DNA from: Heliopora coerulea | Taxonomy: Eukaryota; Cnidaria; Anthozoa; Scleralcyonacea; Helioporidae | Length of the DNA stretch: 64,000 nt | Assembly: GCA_030142905.1 (NCBI GenBank) | Contig: JASJOG010000136.1 | Coordinates: 758,501 to 822,500 of the forward strand | Reading direction: 5' to 3' | In this document: in pieces, positions 11,614-22,100 of the stretch | Layout: each line of letters starts with the position of its first letter | Numbering within the stretch: the first letter of the stretch is position 1 | Translations under genes and position numbers: made by a program | Notes under the pieces: model-generated | Told to the model about the DNA's origin: nothing | Database searches by the model: none | The model's input: the letters and a program-made list of their open reading frames with translations, nothing else

Positions 11614-11733
11614 CTTTCAGAATATCGTGGGCTATTTCCGCAGTGGTCCGAAGAAAAGTCAAATAAGTAATCCCGCCACAGAGCAAGCTAGGAACGTGAT
11701 CAGAAAACAGTACAGCGAACTAGGACCTATTTC
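11614..11733 (+). CDS. SLC13: Gene B exon 7 (cytosolic loop, QYSELGPIS)
   Basis: The acceptor AAAAG (not the nearer CAG) keeps the frame. It encodes a basic loop ending in ARNVIRKQYSELGPIS, matching the family's E-x-Y-x-x-L-G-P-x-S. Donor GTACGT, two bases over. Confidence 0.87.
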
Positions 11734-11861
11734 GTACGTATAGTTGACTTTATCATGTGACAGTGACGTTATTTCTTCACGTGGATACAAAGAGGTGTGT
11801 GCAAATAGAAACTGTTCGACTTAGCAGATTTTAAGAACATACATCGATTTAACCTTTGCAG

Positions 11862-11966
11862 ATTCGCGGAGATAGCAGTTCTGATCCACTTCATCATACT
11901 TGCATTACTTTAGTTGTTTCGAGACCCCAAGTTCATTTCGGGATGGTCAATCTTATTCTCGAAAGG
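11862..11966 (+). CDS. SLC13: Gene B exon 8, premature TAG at 11911
   Basis: Acceptor TTGCAG, donor GTAACG. It encodes FAEIAVLIHFIILALL, then TAG, then LFRDPKFISGW. Family members have Trp just before the [FL]xRDP motif, so a single G-to-A change of TGG is the simplest explanation. The phase joins cleanly to 12168. Confidence 0.88.
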
Positions 11967-12167
11967 GTAACGAAAGTCTCTTGTGCTTTGTCTCAAAATA
12001 TGACTTCCTCTAAGATCTGTTTCACAGCTGCTGGACTTCGAGTTATTCGAGAACATTGCCAACATTCTTCAATGTCCATGACGCTTTATCACTTTTCGGT
12101 ATTTCTTTGATGTACCTTCCACTTTGTGTTCCATCCCTCTGACATTTTTATTTCTTGTCTGTTCTAG

Positions 12168-12278
12168 TTACGTCCGAGATGGTACAGTCGGAATTTTAAT
12201 TGGGTTTTCTCTCTTCAACTTTCCTTCACGTAAGCCCAGACTTTTTTCAAAGGAAAGTGAATACGTCACAGAAGGCAA
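12168..12278 (+). CDS. SLC13: Gene B exon 9
   Basis: The counterpart of gene A exon a: [18 protein letters not shown] and a basic FPSRKPR loop. CTAG acceptor, GTGAGA donor. Confidence 0.88.
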
Positions 12279-12661
12279 GTGAGATTTTTGTCCATTAATG
12301 GCGTTCACGATTAGATGGTACAAACATTCATACCGATTGCCGACCATGTCTACTGGTTGCTCTAAAAACGTAGAATGTTCAACTCCTTTGACTCCAACCC
12401 TAACAAAATCATCTGGCGTTAGGATTAAATATTCATAGTCTACGTAACCAACAGAAGCTCGCTCGTCTAACAAATGGAGAGCAAACTTCACCACTAGCGG
12501 ATCCAGACTTAGCTTGAAGAAGCGGCCCGGCCTAGGAGTTGGCATTAAACAATAGTATTTCTTCTTCTGCTCTGGCTTTCTCCAGAGAAATCACATGTGC
12601 AGTTGTTTGATATTGTTTTTAATGGCTACTGAGATGTTCAAGCGTGCATTTATAGCATTTA

Positions 12662-12814
12662 CTAGAACACACACACAAACACACACACACATACACAAAC
12701 ACACAACCACACAAACACACACACACAAACACACAGACAAACACACAGACACACACAAACACACATACACACACAAACACACACATACACACACAAACAC
12801 ACAAACACACACAA

Positions 12815-12845
<31 letters not shown>

Positions 12846-13272
12846 AACACGCACACACACAAACACACACACACAAACACACACACACAAACACACACAC
12901 ACAAACACACACACACAAACACACACACACAAACACACACACACAAACACACACACACAAACACACACACACAAACACACACACACAAACACACACACAC
13001 AAACACACACACACAAACACACACACACAAACACACACACACAAACACACACACACAAACACACACACACAAACACACACACACAAACACACACACACAA
13101 ACACACACACACAAACACACACGTACACACACAAACACACACATACACAAACAAACACACACACATACACAAACAAACACACACACATACACACACAAAC
13201 ACACACACACGCAAACACACACACAAACACACACACACACACACATACACACACACACACTCACACATATAT
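12662..13272. repeat. CA-rich satellite, ACACACACACACAA units
   Basis: About 610 bp of CA dinucleotides regularly interrupted by an extra AA every 12-14 bp, in the large intron between gene B exons 9 and 10. Open frames across it on both strands (Thr-His and Cys-Val repeats) are artefacts of the repeat. Confidence 0.95.
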
Positions 13273-13719
13273 ATAGGTTGAATAACGTAATGATGCGTTC
13301 ACACTTTTCATTCATATTCTGAATTGCATGTGCACGAATAAAACCTTTTAACTTGTGTTACGTAAACTACTTGGAAGATGAACACTTGTAGCGGTTTTCA
13401 TTCCCTATTTCCGGGCCTCTTGGGCCCCACCCTGAATCTGCCACTGTTCACTACCTTAAAAAATGTTAACAGAAGGAAGATTAAATTTCCTTCGACGAGA
13501 GAAGCTACTTTGGTTATCCCAGACTAGCCGCGCGAGGCTCTCTTTTTTTCCATTAACCTAGACTTCAACTATTGCCCCCAGCTGTTTTGAAAATTTAGCA
13601 GCATTCTGTCCGTCTATTTACTTATTTATTCATTCATTTATTTCATTTCCTCATAACCAATTAAGCAAGCCGAAACCCTGGAAAATTTCTGACATAGTGT
13701 TATTTTATTTCTTAGAGAG

Positions 13720-13834
13720 CCTCACTGACGGCCGCTCAGCCACGCTGCTGGATTGGCAGACAGTGTCCATGACGTTTGCTTGGAATATAATTCTCTTAAT
13801 GGGCAGTGGTTTTGCTATGGCAAAAGCTGCAAAG
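13720..13834 (+). CDS. SLC13: Gene B exon 10
   Basis: The counterpart of gene A exon b. It encodes [19 protein letters not shown] and NIILLMGSGFAMAKAAK. The acceptor is the second AG of TTAGAGAG; donor GTAAGC. Confidence 0.88.
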
Positions 13835-14280
13835 GTAAGCTGAAGGTGAAACAACTTTCCCTAGGTACTTTAGGTCAAATATTACCTGAAAACATAAATA
13901 AGTGTTTTGAAACTGCAGGAAGATCTCCCCACTAGTAGTTCAAAAATTGGAAAGGCTTTACTAAACCTCTCAAAAGTTCGGAAAATGTTCTGGACTTCAC
14001 CGGAATTCTAAAGTTTTCGTCGATCAATTCAGAATACCACAAACTTCAAAGAGCGCAAATCTTCCCGTTTAAGAGGTCTCTCTATGGTGCGTAAATAACC
14101 TGACGTTAGGCAGTTTAAAATTAAAGAAAGACCTGGATTTACAAGAGTTAAAAGGGCTCGCATTTTCAAAAGATACTCGTGCTTTTAAATCGAAATGAAG
14201 TCCTCGGCCACCTATTTGAACCATTAGCTATCTAACTCAATGCGAAATCTGCTTACAACTGTTTTTGCTCTTTTTCACAG

Positions 14281-14442
14281 GATTCTGGTTTATCAGAATG
14301 GCTCGGTGAACAACTCACAACTCTAGAATCCGTTCCCACGTTTGTAATCGTCCTTATAACGCTTTCTCTATTGTGCGGTTTCACAGAAGTCACCTCAAAC
14401 ACGGCAACGGCAACCATCTTCCTGCCAATTCTTGGAACGATG
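14281..14442 (+). CDS. SLC13: Gene B exon 11, second SNT motif
   Basis: 54 codons, acceptor TTCACAG, donor GTAAGA. It encodes [12 protein letters not shown] and [15 protein letters not shown]. Confidence 0.93.
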
Positions 14443-14563
14443 GTAAGAACAATTAACCGGCAGGTTATTCCAATACTGGCCTGGACGGTCTTCGGCCAAT
14501 TGGCTTGTGCAATATAGCCAAAATACTTGTCACGACACGCCGCCGCGAGAGTTGTATGTAGCA

Positions 14564-14748
14564 AAGTGCTTCTTAACCCGAGTCGCGACCCAAATTTGGG
14601 TCGCGAGATTGTTGTAAGTAAAAAAAAAAATAAGGCTTTCATTGAGTTTCAATATGATCAAATAGTTATAGGATTTTTCGCGTTGGGTCGCCGAAGTCTT
14701 TCCGTTTCTTTTTTTTGGGTCGCTCTTAAAAAAGGTTAAGAAGCACTG
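14564..14748. mobile_element. hAT-type non-autonomous element with 8-bp target duplication
   Basis: The 185-bp insert has 14-bp terminal inverted repeats (AGTGCTTCTTAACC and its complement). It is bracketed by identical 8-bp copies of ATGTAGCA at 14556-14563 and 14749-14756. An 8-bp duplication and CAGTG-like ends are typical of hAT transposons. It lies in the intron between gene B exons 11 and 12 and is not apparent at the matching place in gene A. Confidence 0.85.
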
Positions 14749-15494
14749 ATGTAGCATAAAGCGTTCGAAGGAGCCAACACCAACATCGCTGAAGAAGTGT
14801 CAGCTTGGTGTACTAAAGGCTAATACCCAAATTAAGTATAGGTTAGTTACCGAAACTGAGGTAACTACGTTGTTTGTTAACCGAGGCACAAACCTACTTA
14901 GTTCATTATCACAGAGGCTTTATATAGAATGTTGTAGTTTAGTAGCATTATTTGATTTGGTGATTTAAAAATAAATTTGACTTTCACGTTCTGTTTATTG
15001 CTGAGCTTTTGTGCAGCGAGACGACTAGTTAATGTCCCTGGGATAATATATATTAACCCTGGGACGTTAACTAATTTACATCAACTGTGGGTTGCTAAGT
15101 GATTTTGAGAACCGTGGTACATCAAAGGAAACCGAAGTGATCATAAACTAACCACGAAAAGACTTTTGTCCAGATTTCAAAAATAAACCAGACTCGTGCC
15201 CGGTGAAAACCGGCGACGTTCAGTCGAGTCAATCCGAACCCCAGTTTTCTCATATGCAATCAAGGTAGATACTTTAACTGAATAACTATGCGGAAGCAGA
15301 ATCGAACCAAGTCACAGAGGCAAAAATCTCATTCACGACCACTGTGGCCCCAGCACCCCATAATTACATCATGACATGGTTTCAGCGTAGTACATGTCTC
15401 AGAAATACTAATTGGACTTCTAAAGAAAAAAACAATTACTCATGGATCCCAGATATAACGCCATCCTCGAAGGGAGTTCGCAGCTAATGACTTG

Positions 15495-15607
15495 TTTCAG
15501 AATCATCCTCAGAGATACACGAAGAGAAATTTTTTCATCATCATGAAATTTTTTCATCATACCATGAAAAAATTTTTCTTCATATATCTCTGAGGATGAT
15601 TCTGAAA
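15495..15607. repeat. 113-bp fold-back in gene B intron 11
   Basis: Arms starting TTTCAGAATCATCCTCAGAG at 15495 and ending with its reverse complement at 15607 pair over ~45 bp each with few mismatches. It sits ~170 bp before the exon 12 acceptor. Confidence 0.8.
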
Positions 15608-15707
15608 TAGAATTGAAACACTGCACATCCTCTCATGGATAGCGTTAAGTTGTCGCGAGAACATCTCGTGCACTTGGAGTTCGACAAAAACTCGCCTCCA
15701 ATCCCTG

Positions 15708-15770
15708 TGGACTCGATAGCTCAACAGGTAGAGCGGCGGACCGTTATCCCAAATGGCTTGTTTTTCTTTC
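15708..15770 (+). mobile_element. tRNA-like SINE head fragment
   Basis: GACTCGATAGCTCAACAGG-type sequence matches an RNA polymerase III A box and resembles the SINE heads of the 55-59 kb array. No B box follows, because the intron-exon boundary is reached. Confidence 0.45.
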
Positions 15771-15779
15771 TTGTTACAG

Positions 15780-15917
15780 GCAACCAGTTTGAAAATCCAT
15801 CCGTGGCGTCTGATGGTTCCAGCCACAGTAGCTTGTTCGTTTGCCTTCATGCTGCCTGTGGCCACACCACCAAATGCAATAGTGTTCGCTTCAGGTTATC
15901 TCAAGGTGTCAGACATG
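15780..15917 (+). CDS. SLC13: Gene B exon 12, splice donor lost
   Basis: Nearly identical in protein to gene A exon d, including [17 protein letters not shown]. The base after the exon is A, giving ATATGA where gene A has GTATGA, so the canonical donor is destroyed. No U12-type AT-AC signal is evident and the acceptor of the next exon is an ordinary TCAG. Confidence 0.9.
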
Positions 15918-16504
15918 ATATGACTTGCTGCACGACTTCGAAGTCGTTTTAGTTTTTCATGAATACTTAGCAGCACTTAAATTCAATCGTAGTCGCTGTC
16001 CTTGAACTATGCAAGAGAATTTTTTGAAGCGTTCCGAAAACCACACCAAAAAGACCTTCCATTCAAGATTAAAACAATAACTCCGGTCAATTTTCGGGAA
16101 TGGAATTGTGGTGCTCCGCTCCGCTTTTCAAATCTGTTAAGCAAAAACCTTCGAAACTTTTTTTATTTCTTTCATTTATAACAATATTTAAACAGGTGGC
16201 TTTCTTGCATAAACTGATTTTCAGAGACGTCCTATGGAGATAGATGACATAATTAATTAGTATAATTACAAATAATTTATGATAGTAATAAAGAACTACG
16301 GTTATGGATTCAACTCGCAACTTTCTAGCTGACGATGAGACGCGATTGAGCCACCGATATTTTAGCAAGGAGTGAAAATTACAAACGAGTGTAGGTGTGA
16401 TTGATAGACACCTACTGCCTTGATGTCTGGTTCGATACTCTGCGTAGTCTACATACGTATATGCAAAGATAAACAATACTAAACATTTCTTTCGTCATTT
16501 TCAG

Positions 16505-16666
16505 GCTAAAACTGGCTTTTTCATGAATGTGGCAAGCGTGCCCTTGTTGCTGGTTTGGTTGTACACATACGGAACATGGTGGTTTGAACTGGATGAGCTT
16601 CCATCCTGGGCAGTTCTGGCCGTAAAAATTGACACAACAGTTGTATGCAAGAATGGCACAATCTAG
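16505..16666 (+). CDS. SLC13: Gene B last exon
   Basis: Acceptor TTTTCAG, stop TAG at 16664-16666. It encodes AKTGFFMNVASVPLLLVWLY and the WWFELDELPSW tail. One NGT sequon remains; the NAT sequon of gene A is changed to IDT. Confidence 0.9.
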   Translation, partial: AKTGFFMNVASVPLLLVWLYTYGTWWFELDELPSWAVLAVKIDTTVVCKNGTI

Positions 16667-16866
16667 CTAGAATATCATTTCAAAATTTACACAACCAATC
16701 GTTTCGAACTCTTATTTTAAGTTCACGTATAAACGGATGTACTTCAATGGACGTACGGGTACATATTTTGCCAAGTTACTCTGAAATACTTTACTCTGTA
16801 AAATACTTTATAAAACTGATCAGTAGTTCACAAAGAAAAAAACAAAAGTTTAATCAGTTGTCGTAT

Positions 16867-16898
16867 ATGTGATACAACCACTAGTGGTTGTATCACAT
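16867..16898. repeat. Perfect 32-bp palindrome
   Basis: ATGTGATACAACCACT is followed directly by its reverse complement with no spacer, 200 bp after the gene B stop codon. Confidence 0.9.
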
Positions 16899-17002
16899 TG
16901 TTTTTCATGAATTTTTTTGTGCTATTTTTTTCGGCTAAAATCGTTGACATCTTCACCATTTTTTGAAGAACATGAATGTTTCCATATTTTGGTTTCACAA
17001 GT

Positions 17003-17034
17003 TGTTTACAACACGGCCGCTCGTGTTGTAAACA
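17003..17034. repeat. 13-bp stem, 6-nt loop hairpin
   Basis: TGTTTACAACACG and its exact complement surround the loop GCCGCT. Confidence 0.85.
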
Positions 17035-18986
17035 TCACTACAAAATAGATAACATTTTTGTACTTCGATGGTAGTTCGAATTTGACACTACTCCGATAGC
17101 CCAAGGTTAGTGTTTTCAGCTGTGCTTGAATCAGAGAGAAGGCTGAATGAAAGTACCAAAAATACCACGGTATGTTTGCTGTATCCTCGTTTTGCACGTA
17201 GTATACTGTGAAGATGGTTAAACAGAAGTTCGAACCTCGACGTGAATACGACAAGATTCACCATAAAAGTACCAGATAATCTTACGTAATTCTGCCACTC
17301 TGCATGGATTTCATAACTATCTCTCGGATTATCAAACAAATTCAGGTCAGCTACGTGACACAGAGTCGCTCCTTAAACCGCTAGTAGCTAGTGCTACTTT
17401 CTTGCCCGGGATTACGAAAACACCACGATGTAAAATGTTCACAGGATTCTTTTTCCTCGCAATTCAAACGTTCTTTTTTTTCATGATCACGTGAAATTAA
17501 TATCACAATTCAATATCATCAATTCTAGACCACTAGACGTTCTGCATGTTTATATTCATGAGTTAATCTAAAGTAATAATCCACATAAATCTCTCCTTAG
17601 AATCAGTCGAAACTTAGAAACTTACTGACGTTTCGAGCGAAACGTCTAAAGCTTGAGCCGCGACTAGATGTGGTCTTTTCATTTAATTAAAAGCGTCTCA
17701 TAAGGAAACTGCGTCAAGTGTTCCAACTCTGAACTAATAACTTAGTGAATGGACTTCGTTGAAAACTTGGAAAACATCATTGCAAACCTTGACAAATTCT
17801 CAAATGTTCTTGAGAACATTTGTAAAGTTCTTGACGAATTTTCCAAAGAAATCCTCGCATCAAGCCAACATTGCTATCTCAGAAGAATAATTTTTGCTGA
17901 AAGAATTTCTTTCTGTTTTGCATCGCCAATTACATTGTTTCGTTTTTTTACTAAGTCAGATATTGTTATTCCTTACAATGAACATACTGTAATATTCCAG
18001 TAATAACTCTTTGAAAAGAAGACCACCGTAGAGTTAGTCCCACGAATCGTAAACATTAAGGTCCCCCCCAACAACCTTTTCCTGCACACGAACGTTGTCC
18101 GAAATCTTTCAAGAAACTTAGCAATTTTACGTTCAATTTTCTGCTAAGTTACTTGAACATCAAGAGATGAGGATTCGTACACTTTCTCGACGTTGCATGT
18201 TTGAATGAGAATGGGGGAAAATCTTTGCTAAAGTAAAGTATGACTGGGAGGACAGTATTGGCTAACATCTGTTAAGCCAGTCTTTTACGATTTTTGAGAC
18301 TTCGTTCTAGTGCTCAGCTTTTGAGATCATATTTGGTATCCTCAATGATTGGCTTTGGTGAGTTTAAACTAAAACAACGAGGATTTTTTGTCCTATCTCT
18401 GTTTTTGTCCTGTCTCAGAATAAAATAAATATGGTAATTAAACAACAGCACATGATAACGAAATAATAAAGTAATAAAACAATTATCTAGTAAAATAATT
18501 CGAATGAAATAACGAACTAATATGATGTAATACAAAATAATAAAACGATCAGCAATACAATGACAAAATAAAACATGCCTGTCTAATGTTGGCCGAAATT
18601 TGTCTCTTAGACACTTCGGCTCTTTTGCCTGAAAAGTCAAAGGTTATTTTTTCGTGTAAACATTTTAATACCATTGAAAGGTAATTTGTTAAAACATCGA
18701 ATGAATTGACTTCTGACACTTTTCCACGTTGACCTATCCTTCATCAAAACAAGAAGCCTTAAATTAGCCAGGGAAAGCTCATGGGTTAACAAATTCACGT
18801 TGCTACAAAAATACATTTTCGGTAACCATTGCCATATATGTACAGTTAAAACGTCGCTCTACATAAAAATATACATTCATTATAATGAAAGTATATTTTA
18901 TAACAAGAGCCATGTTTTAACAGTAAAAACCCAAAATTAGTTTCCATAAATTACACAAAATTAATAAATTACTTCCATGCAAAGAT

Positions 18987-19144
18987 TCAGAAATTATTTC
19001 CTTGACTGTCATCTGCGTGTTGTTTCTTGACGTCTCGTAAACCATAGCACCTCCATACTAAAATCTGAAGGATAGCGATGACAGCTGGCAAGAAGCACAT
19101 GATGTTAAACATCACGTTTTTTAGGTCTTGGGAATACGGCGAAT
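18987..19144 (-). CDS. MFSD13A: Gene C exon 16 (stop codon)
   Basis: Encodes SPYSQDLKNVMFNIMCFLP, a final helix (AVIAILQILVW) and a polar tail, CYGLRDVKKQHADDSQGNNF; stop TGA at 18989-18987. Acceptor CCTAG. Human counterpart: [20 protein letters not shown]. Confidence 0.88.
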
Positions 19145-22100
19145 CTAGGAGGTGAATAAATTAACTCAGACGAATTGGCTTGTTTTTGAAGGAACAATAA
19201 CTAGATCGCCAGCACGCAACATATGAGGCTGGGTTTTCGAAAGTTGCGAACGCATGACGCAAGCTGCGGGCTACTTTTATAGCATTTGCAAGGGGTACTT
19301 TTTCTACTCCAAAGTATAGATCGAATTTAATGTAGCAGAGAACTGACATCGATATTACTTCAGATGCTGAATCGTCACAGTTTTGTGAAACAAAGTTTTG
19401 TGCTTTTTGATTGAATATGAATTATGGTCTAGTTATTTAAAAGTTATGATATTACTTGTCATTACTGTTCTTTTCGGTTCCTCACCTGCAACGTTTTTGC
19501 TTTCAGTCAGTGAATGTTTGCTCTACAATGTCAGAAATGTCAGATGAGAGTTTTTCCATCTTAATCATGAAACGCACACAACTGTACTAAATCCCAGATA
19601 CTTTAACTGGTGTTTTGGAGAGAGAACAGTGTCATACTTTGAACAACCAAAAATAAATTTCACCAACGGAACAAAGTCACAAGGTGAATTCGCGATTCGG
19701 CTGACAGAATTTGAGCTTGGTCGTTCATAGCATATATGGCGCTGCTTACTTTGCCAAGAATCATTAAAACATTGAATGCTAGATGAACGTTCCTCAAGCT
19801 GTTACCTCGAAAAAACGATTTCTGAGCCCAAGGTGGGGGTCGAATCCCCAACCTTCTGATGACCAGTGAGACGCTTTAACCATTGAGCTACCAAGACTCA
19901 GATCGTGAGCTAAGGTGCAAGGTGAGGATAGAACTTGACGAACGTCCATCTACCATTCAAGGTCACAGTGTTCAAGATATCTCCAAGCTCCAACATTTCC
20001 AAAACATATATCGCATTGATAACATTATTAACATATAGCGGCTTTCGCTTAGGTCGCACATATGTCGAACTTGCACCTTAGCTCACCATCTGAGTCTTGG
20101 TAGCTCAATGGTTAGAGTGTCTCACCAGTTATCAGAAGGTTGCGGGTTCGATCCCTGTCTGGGGATCAGGAATCGTTTTTCTGAGGGATAGAGCTTGACG
20201 AACGTTCATCTATCATTCAAGATATCAACAAGCTCCCACTTTTCCAAAATATATATCGAATTATTAAAACACTTCTCTAACTAGACTACGTTTCGTCTCA
20301 AGTGTCAATCAGCAGAGTATAGAAAGCTATGGAACTTGATACAAGAATGGTGAACATAATATTCGAAATATGCGACACTGGAGTGGGGAATAGGGGGGAA
20401 TTTTTAAAGTTTTGATAACTGCCACTGCCCGGCAAACATTTAGTAACTGGATGTAAAGCATGCGATGTGATACGGGATCTTCTGACGTACCTCATATCCG
20501 TAGCTGGACAAGATGGCTACAATCAACATTGGAGCGAAAGACTGCGCTGGTTTAGTGAACAGAGCGTTGGTTCCGAAAACTAGAGACGATACTGGTGATC
20601 TAACGACGCAAAAAATTCACTCAGTTCAGTAAAAAATTAGCAAGACATAAAAGTTAGCACGACAAACAGACATGAAAGAAAGCAGAGAGACAGACAATGC
20701 CAGAACCTGACACTTTCAGACTCGGCCCAAGGGTCTTCAGTTTGGAATCCAACCCACGACCCTGCGACAACAAGTTTAACGCGAAGGTCGACTGAGAATG
20801 AAGTAGGTAGACGCGTAATTAATATCAGTATATCACACCTCCTCTGATACTTAACTAGGTCGTCATCAATTATATCCGATAAAGGCATGTTGAATTGCGA
20901 AAAAGTGGCACTAGGTATGCTCCTGCAAAGAAACAAACGATGATCACTCATGAGTTGATTCACCGAAACTTTAAAGTGGCAAATGATGGTTGACACAACA
21001 AAAAATACACTACACCTTACGAAGATAGTTAACTGAAGATGAATTGACTTACTTGTCAAGCACAAAAAACAACGCCAGAAACGTGATAAAATTGGGACCA
21101 CTTATGTAAAGCATTACTGCCATACCCAGCTAAAAATAAACAAATATCCGTGCTGACTCTAATTTTTCATGTGAGAGAAGTCTTGAAAAGCGTATTATGG
21201 GTGAGTGACTGACTTTTCATTCTAACATAAATGTAATGCTGCGACGACATCAGATTCACTACGTTACTTTCCCATTGTTTCATATTGAATCAAATAAATA
21301 ATATTGACCGTACCTTAATATAGAAGGAACAAAGGATGACGTAATAAGAGCCGTATTTCTTGATCAAAGGATTGGCCAAGATTCCGATAATCTAAATCAA
21401 AAATAAAACAGAAGCAGATGCTTCAATTTGCTATAGACAGTTCCGTCAAGGGCGTTCTGATGGTTTCCCGTTAAGTTTGACAGTCGGTTGACGCATGGTT
21501 TTAGTTTATCGTTTGATGGAGGCCGTTTGTGAAACTTAAACTAACCTGTGGCAACATGAATGTAGACCCAGCCAGCATACTGCGAACAAACTTCAATTCA
21601 AAAAAAAGTTAAAGTTTAAGGGGAGGATTAAACGGTGGGGCTGTAACCCACGATACACTATCACAAAATTTAACACAATTTTTCAGTTTGAATTGTAGAG
21701 AGATCAACTTACAGGTGGTAAATGCGATCCCATCAGCTCCTCAGCGAATATCAGAAAGAAATTGCTGCTGTAGGTTTTGTGAAAAATCTACCAGCAGGAC
21801 GTTCAATAACAAAATAAACCCAAGGTAAGTTTATCTGTACAACAACATTTGTCCACCTACACACATACACACATTCATACATAAATACTAGCATATGGAT
21901 GGAGAAATGGATAAAGACAGGTAGACAGGACGGCAGGTAGGTGGACGAACAGACGTAAAAATGGGCTAACAAGCAGGCGGGCAGTTACCAGTACAGGAGA
22001 ATAAGTGGAGAGGTGGGTGAAAGCGGGTGAACCGGAGAGTGAGCGAGCCAGTGAACAGTTCCGTGGGCGTACGGGTAGACAGCTGGATGGACGGGTAGAT

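Larger units (their letters stand above)
6757..16666 (+). pseudogene. SLC13: SLC13-family sodium/carboxylate cotransporter, gene B, disrupted
   Basis: A full-length SLC13 gene of 13 exons: 6757-6864, 7626-7891, 8178-8436, 9296-9311, 10003-10136, 10452-10571, 11614-11733, 11862-11966, 12168-12278, 13720-13834, 14281-14442, 15780-15917 and 16505-16666. In-frame TAG at 6742 fixes the start. Landmarks in order are an N-terminal helix, [21 protein letters not shown] (first SNT motif), [30 protein letters not shown] (second SNT motif) and [17 protein letters not shown]. The product would be about 604 residues, normal for the family. Three lesions break it: an extra T in the run 8183-8188, TAG for a conserved Trp at 11911-11913, and AT instead of GT at donor 15918-15919. 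SNT motif 1 is preceded by Pro where family members usually have Ile or Met. The exons otherwise remain clean, so decay is recent, or this haplotype or assembly carries errors. The intact role would be Na+-coupled carboxylate uptake. Confidence 0.85.
16667..18986. other. Region between convergent 3' ends of gene B and gene C
   Basis: It contains the presumed 3' UTRs, two strong inverted repeats (16867 and 17003), the left breakpoint of the 15.7-kb duplication (17,600/17,601) and AT-rich sequence. I see no coding exon. A 108-codon minus-strand open frame at 18314-18640 is low-complexity and AT-driven; it recurs in copy 2 only because the whole segment is duplicated. Confidence 0.55.

Noticed and set aside
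12168..12545. 125-codon minus-strand open frame
   Set aside because: It is antisense to gene B exon 9 and its flanking intron; the sense strand carries the family motifs.
12591..13315. Open frames of ~215-228 codons on both strands (Thr-His and Cys-Val repeats)
   Set aside because: Artefacts of the CA satellite; no stop codons can occur in such a repeat.
15918..15919. AT as a U12-type (AT-AC) splice donor for gene B exon 12
   Set aside because: The sequence ATATGA lacks the ATATCC consensus, the downstream acceptor is AG, and gene A has GTATGA at the same place.
20097..20171. tRNA gene call (A box and B box present)
   Set aside because: The ends do not form an acceptor stem and the element continues into a SINE tail repeated nearby.
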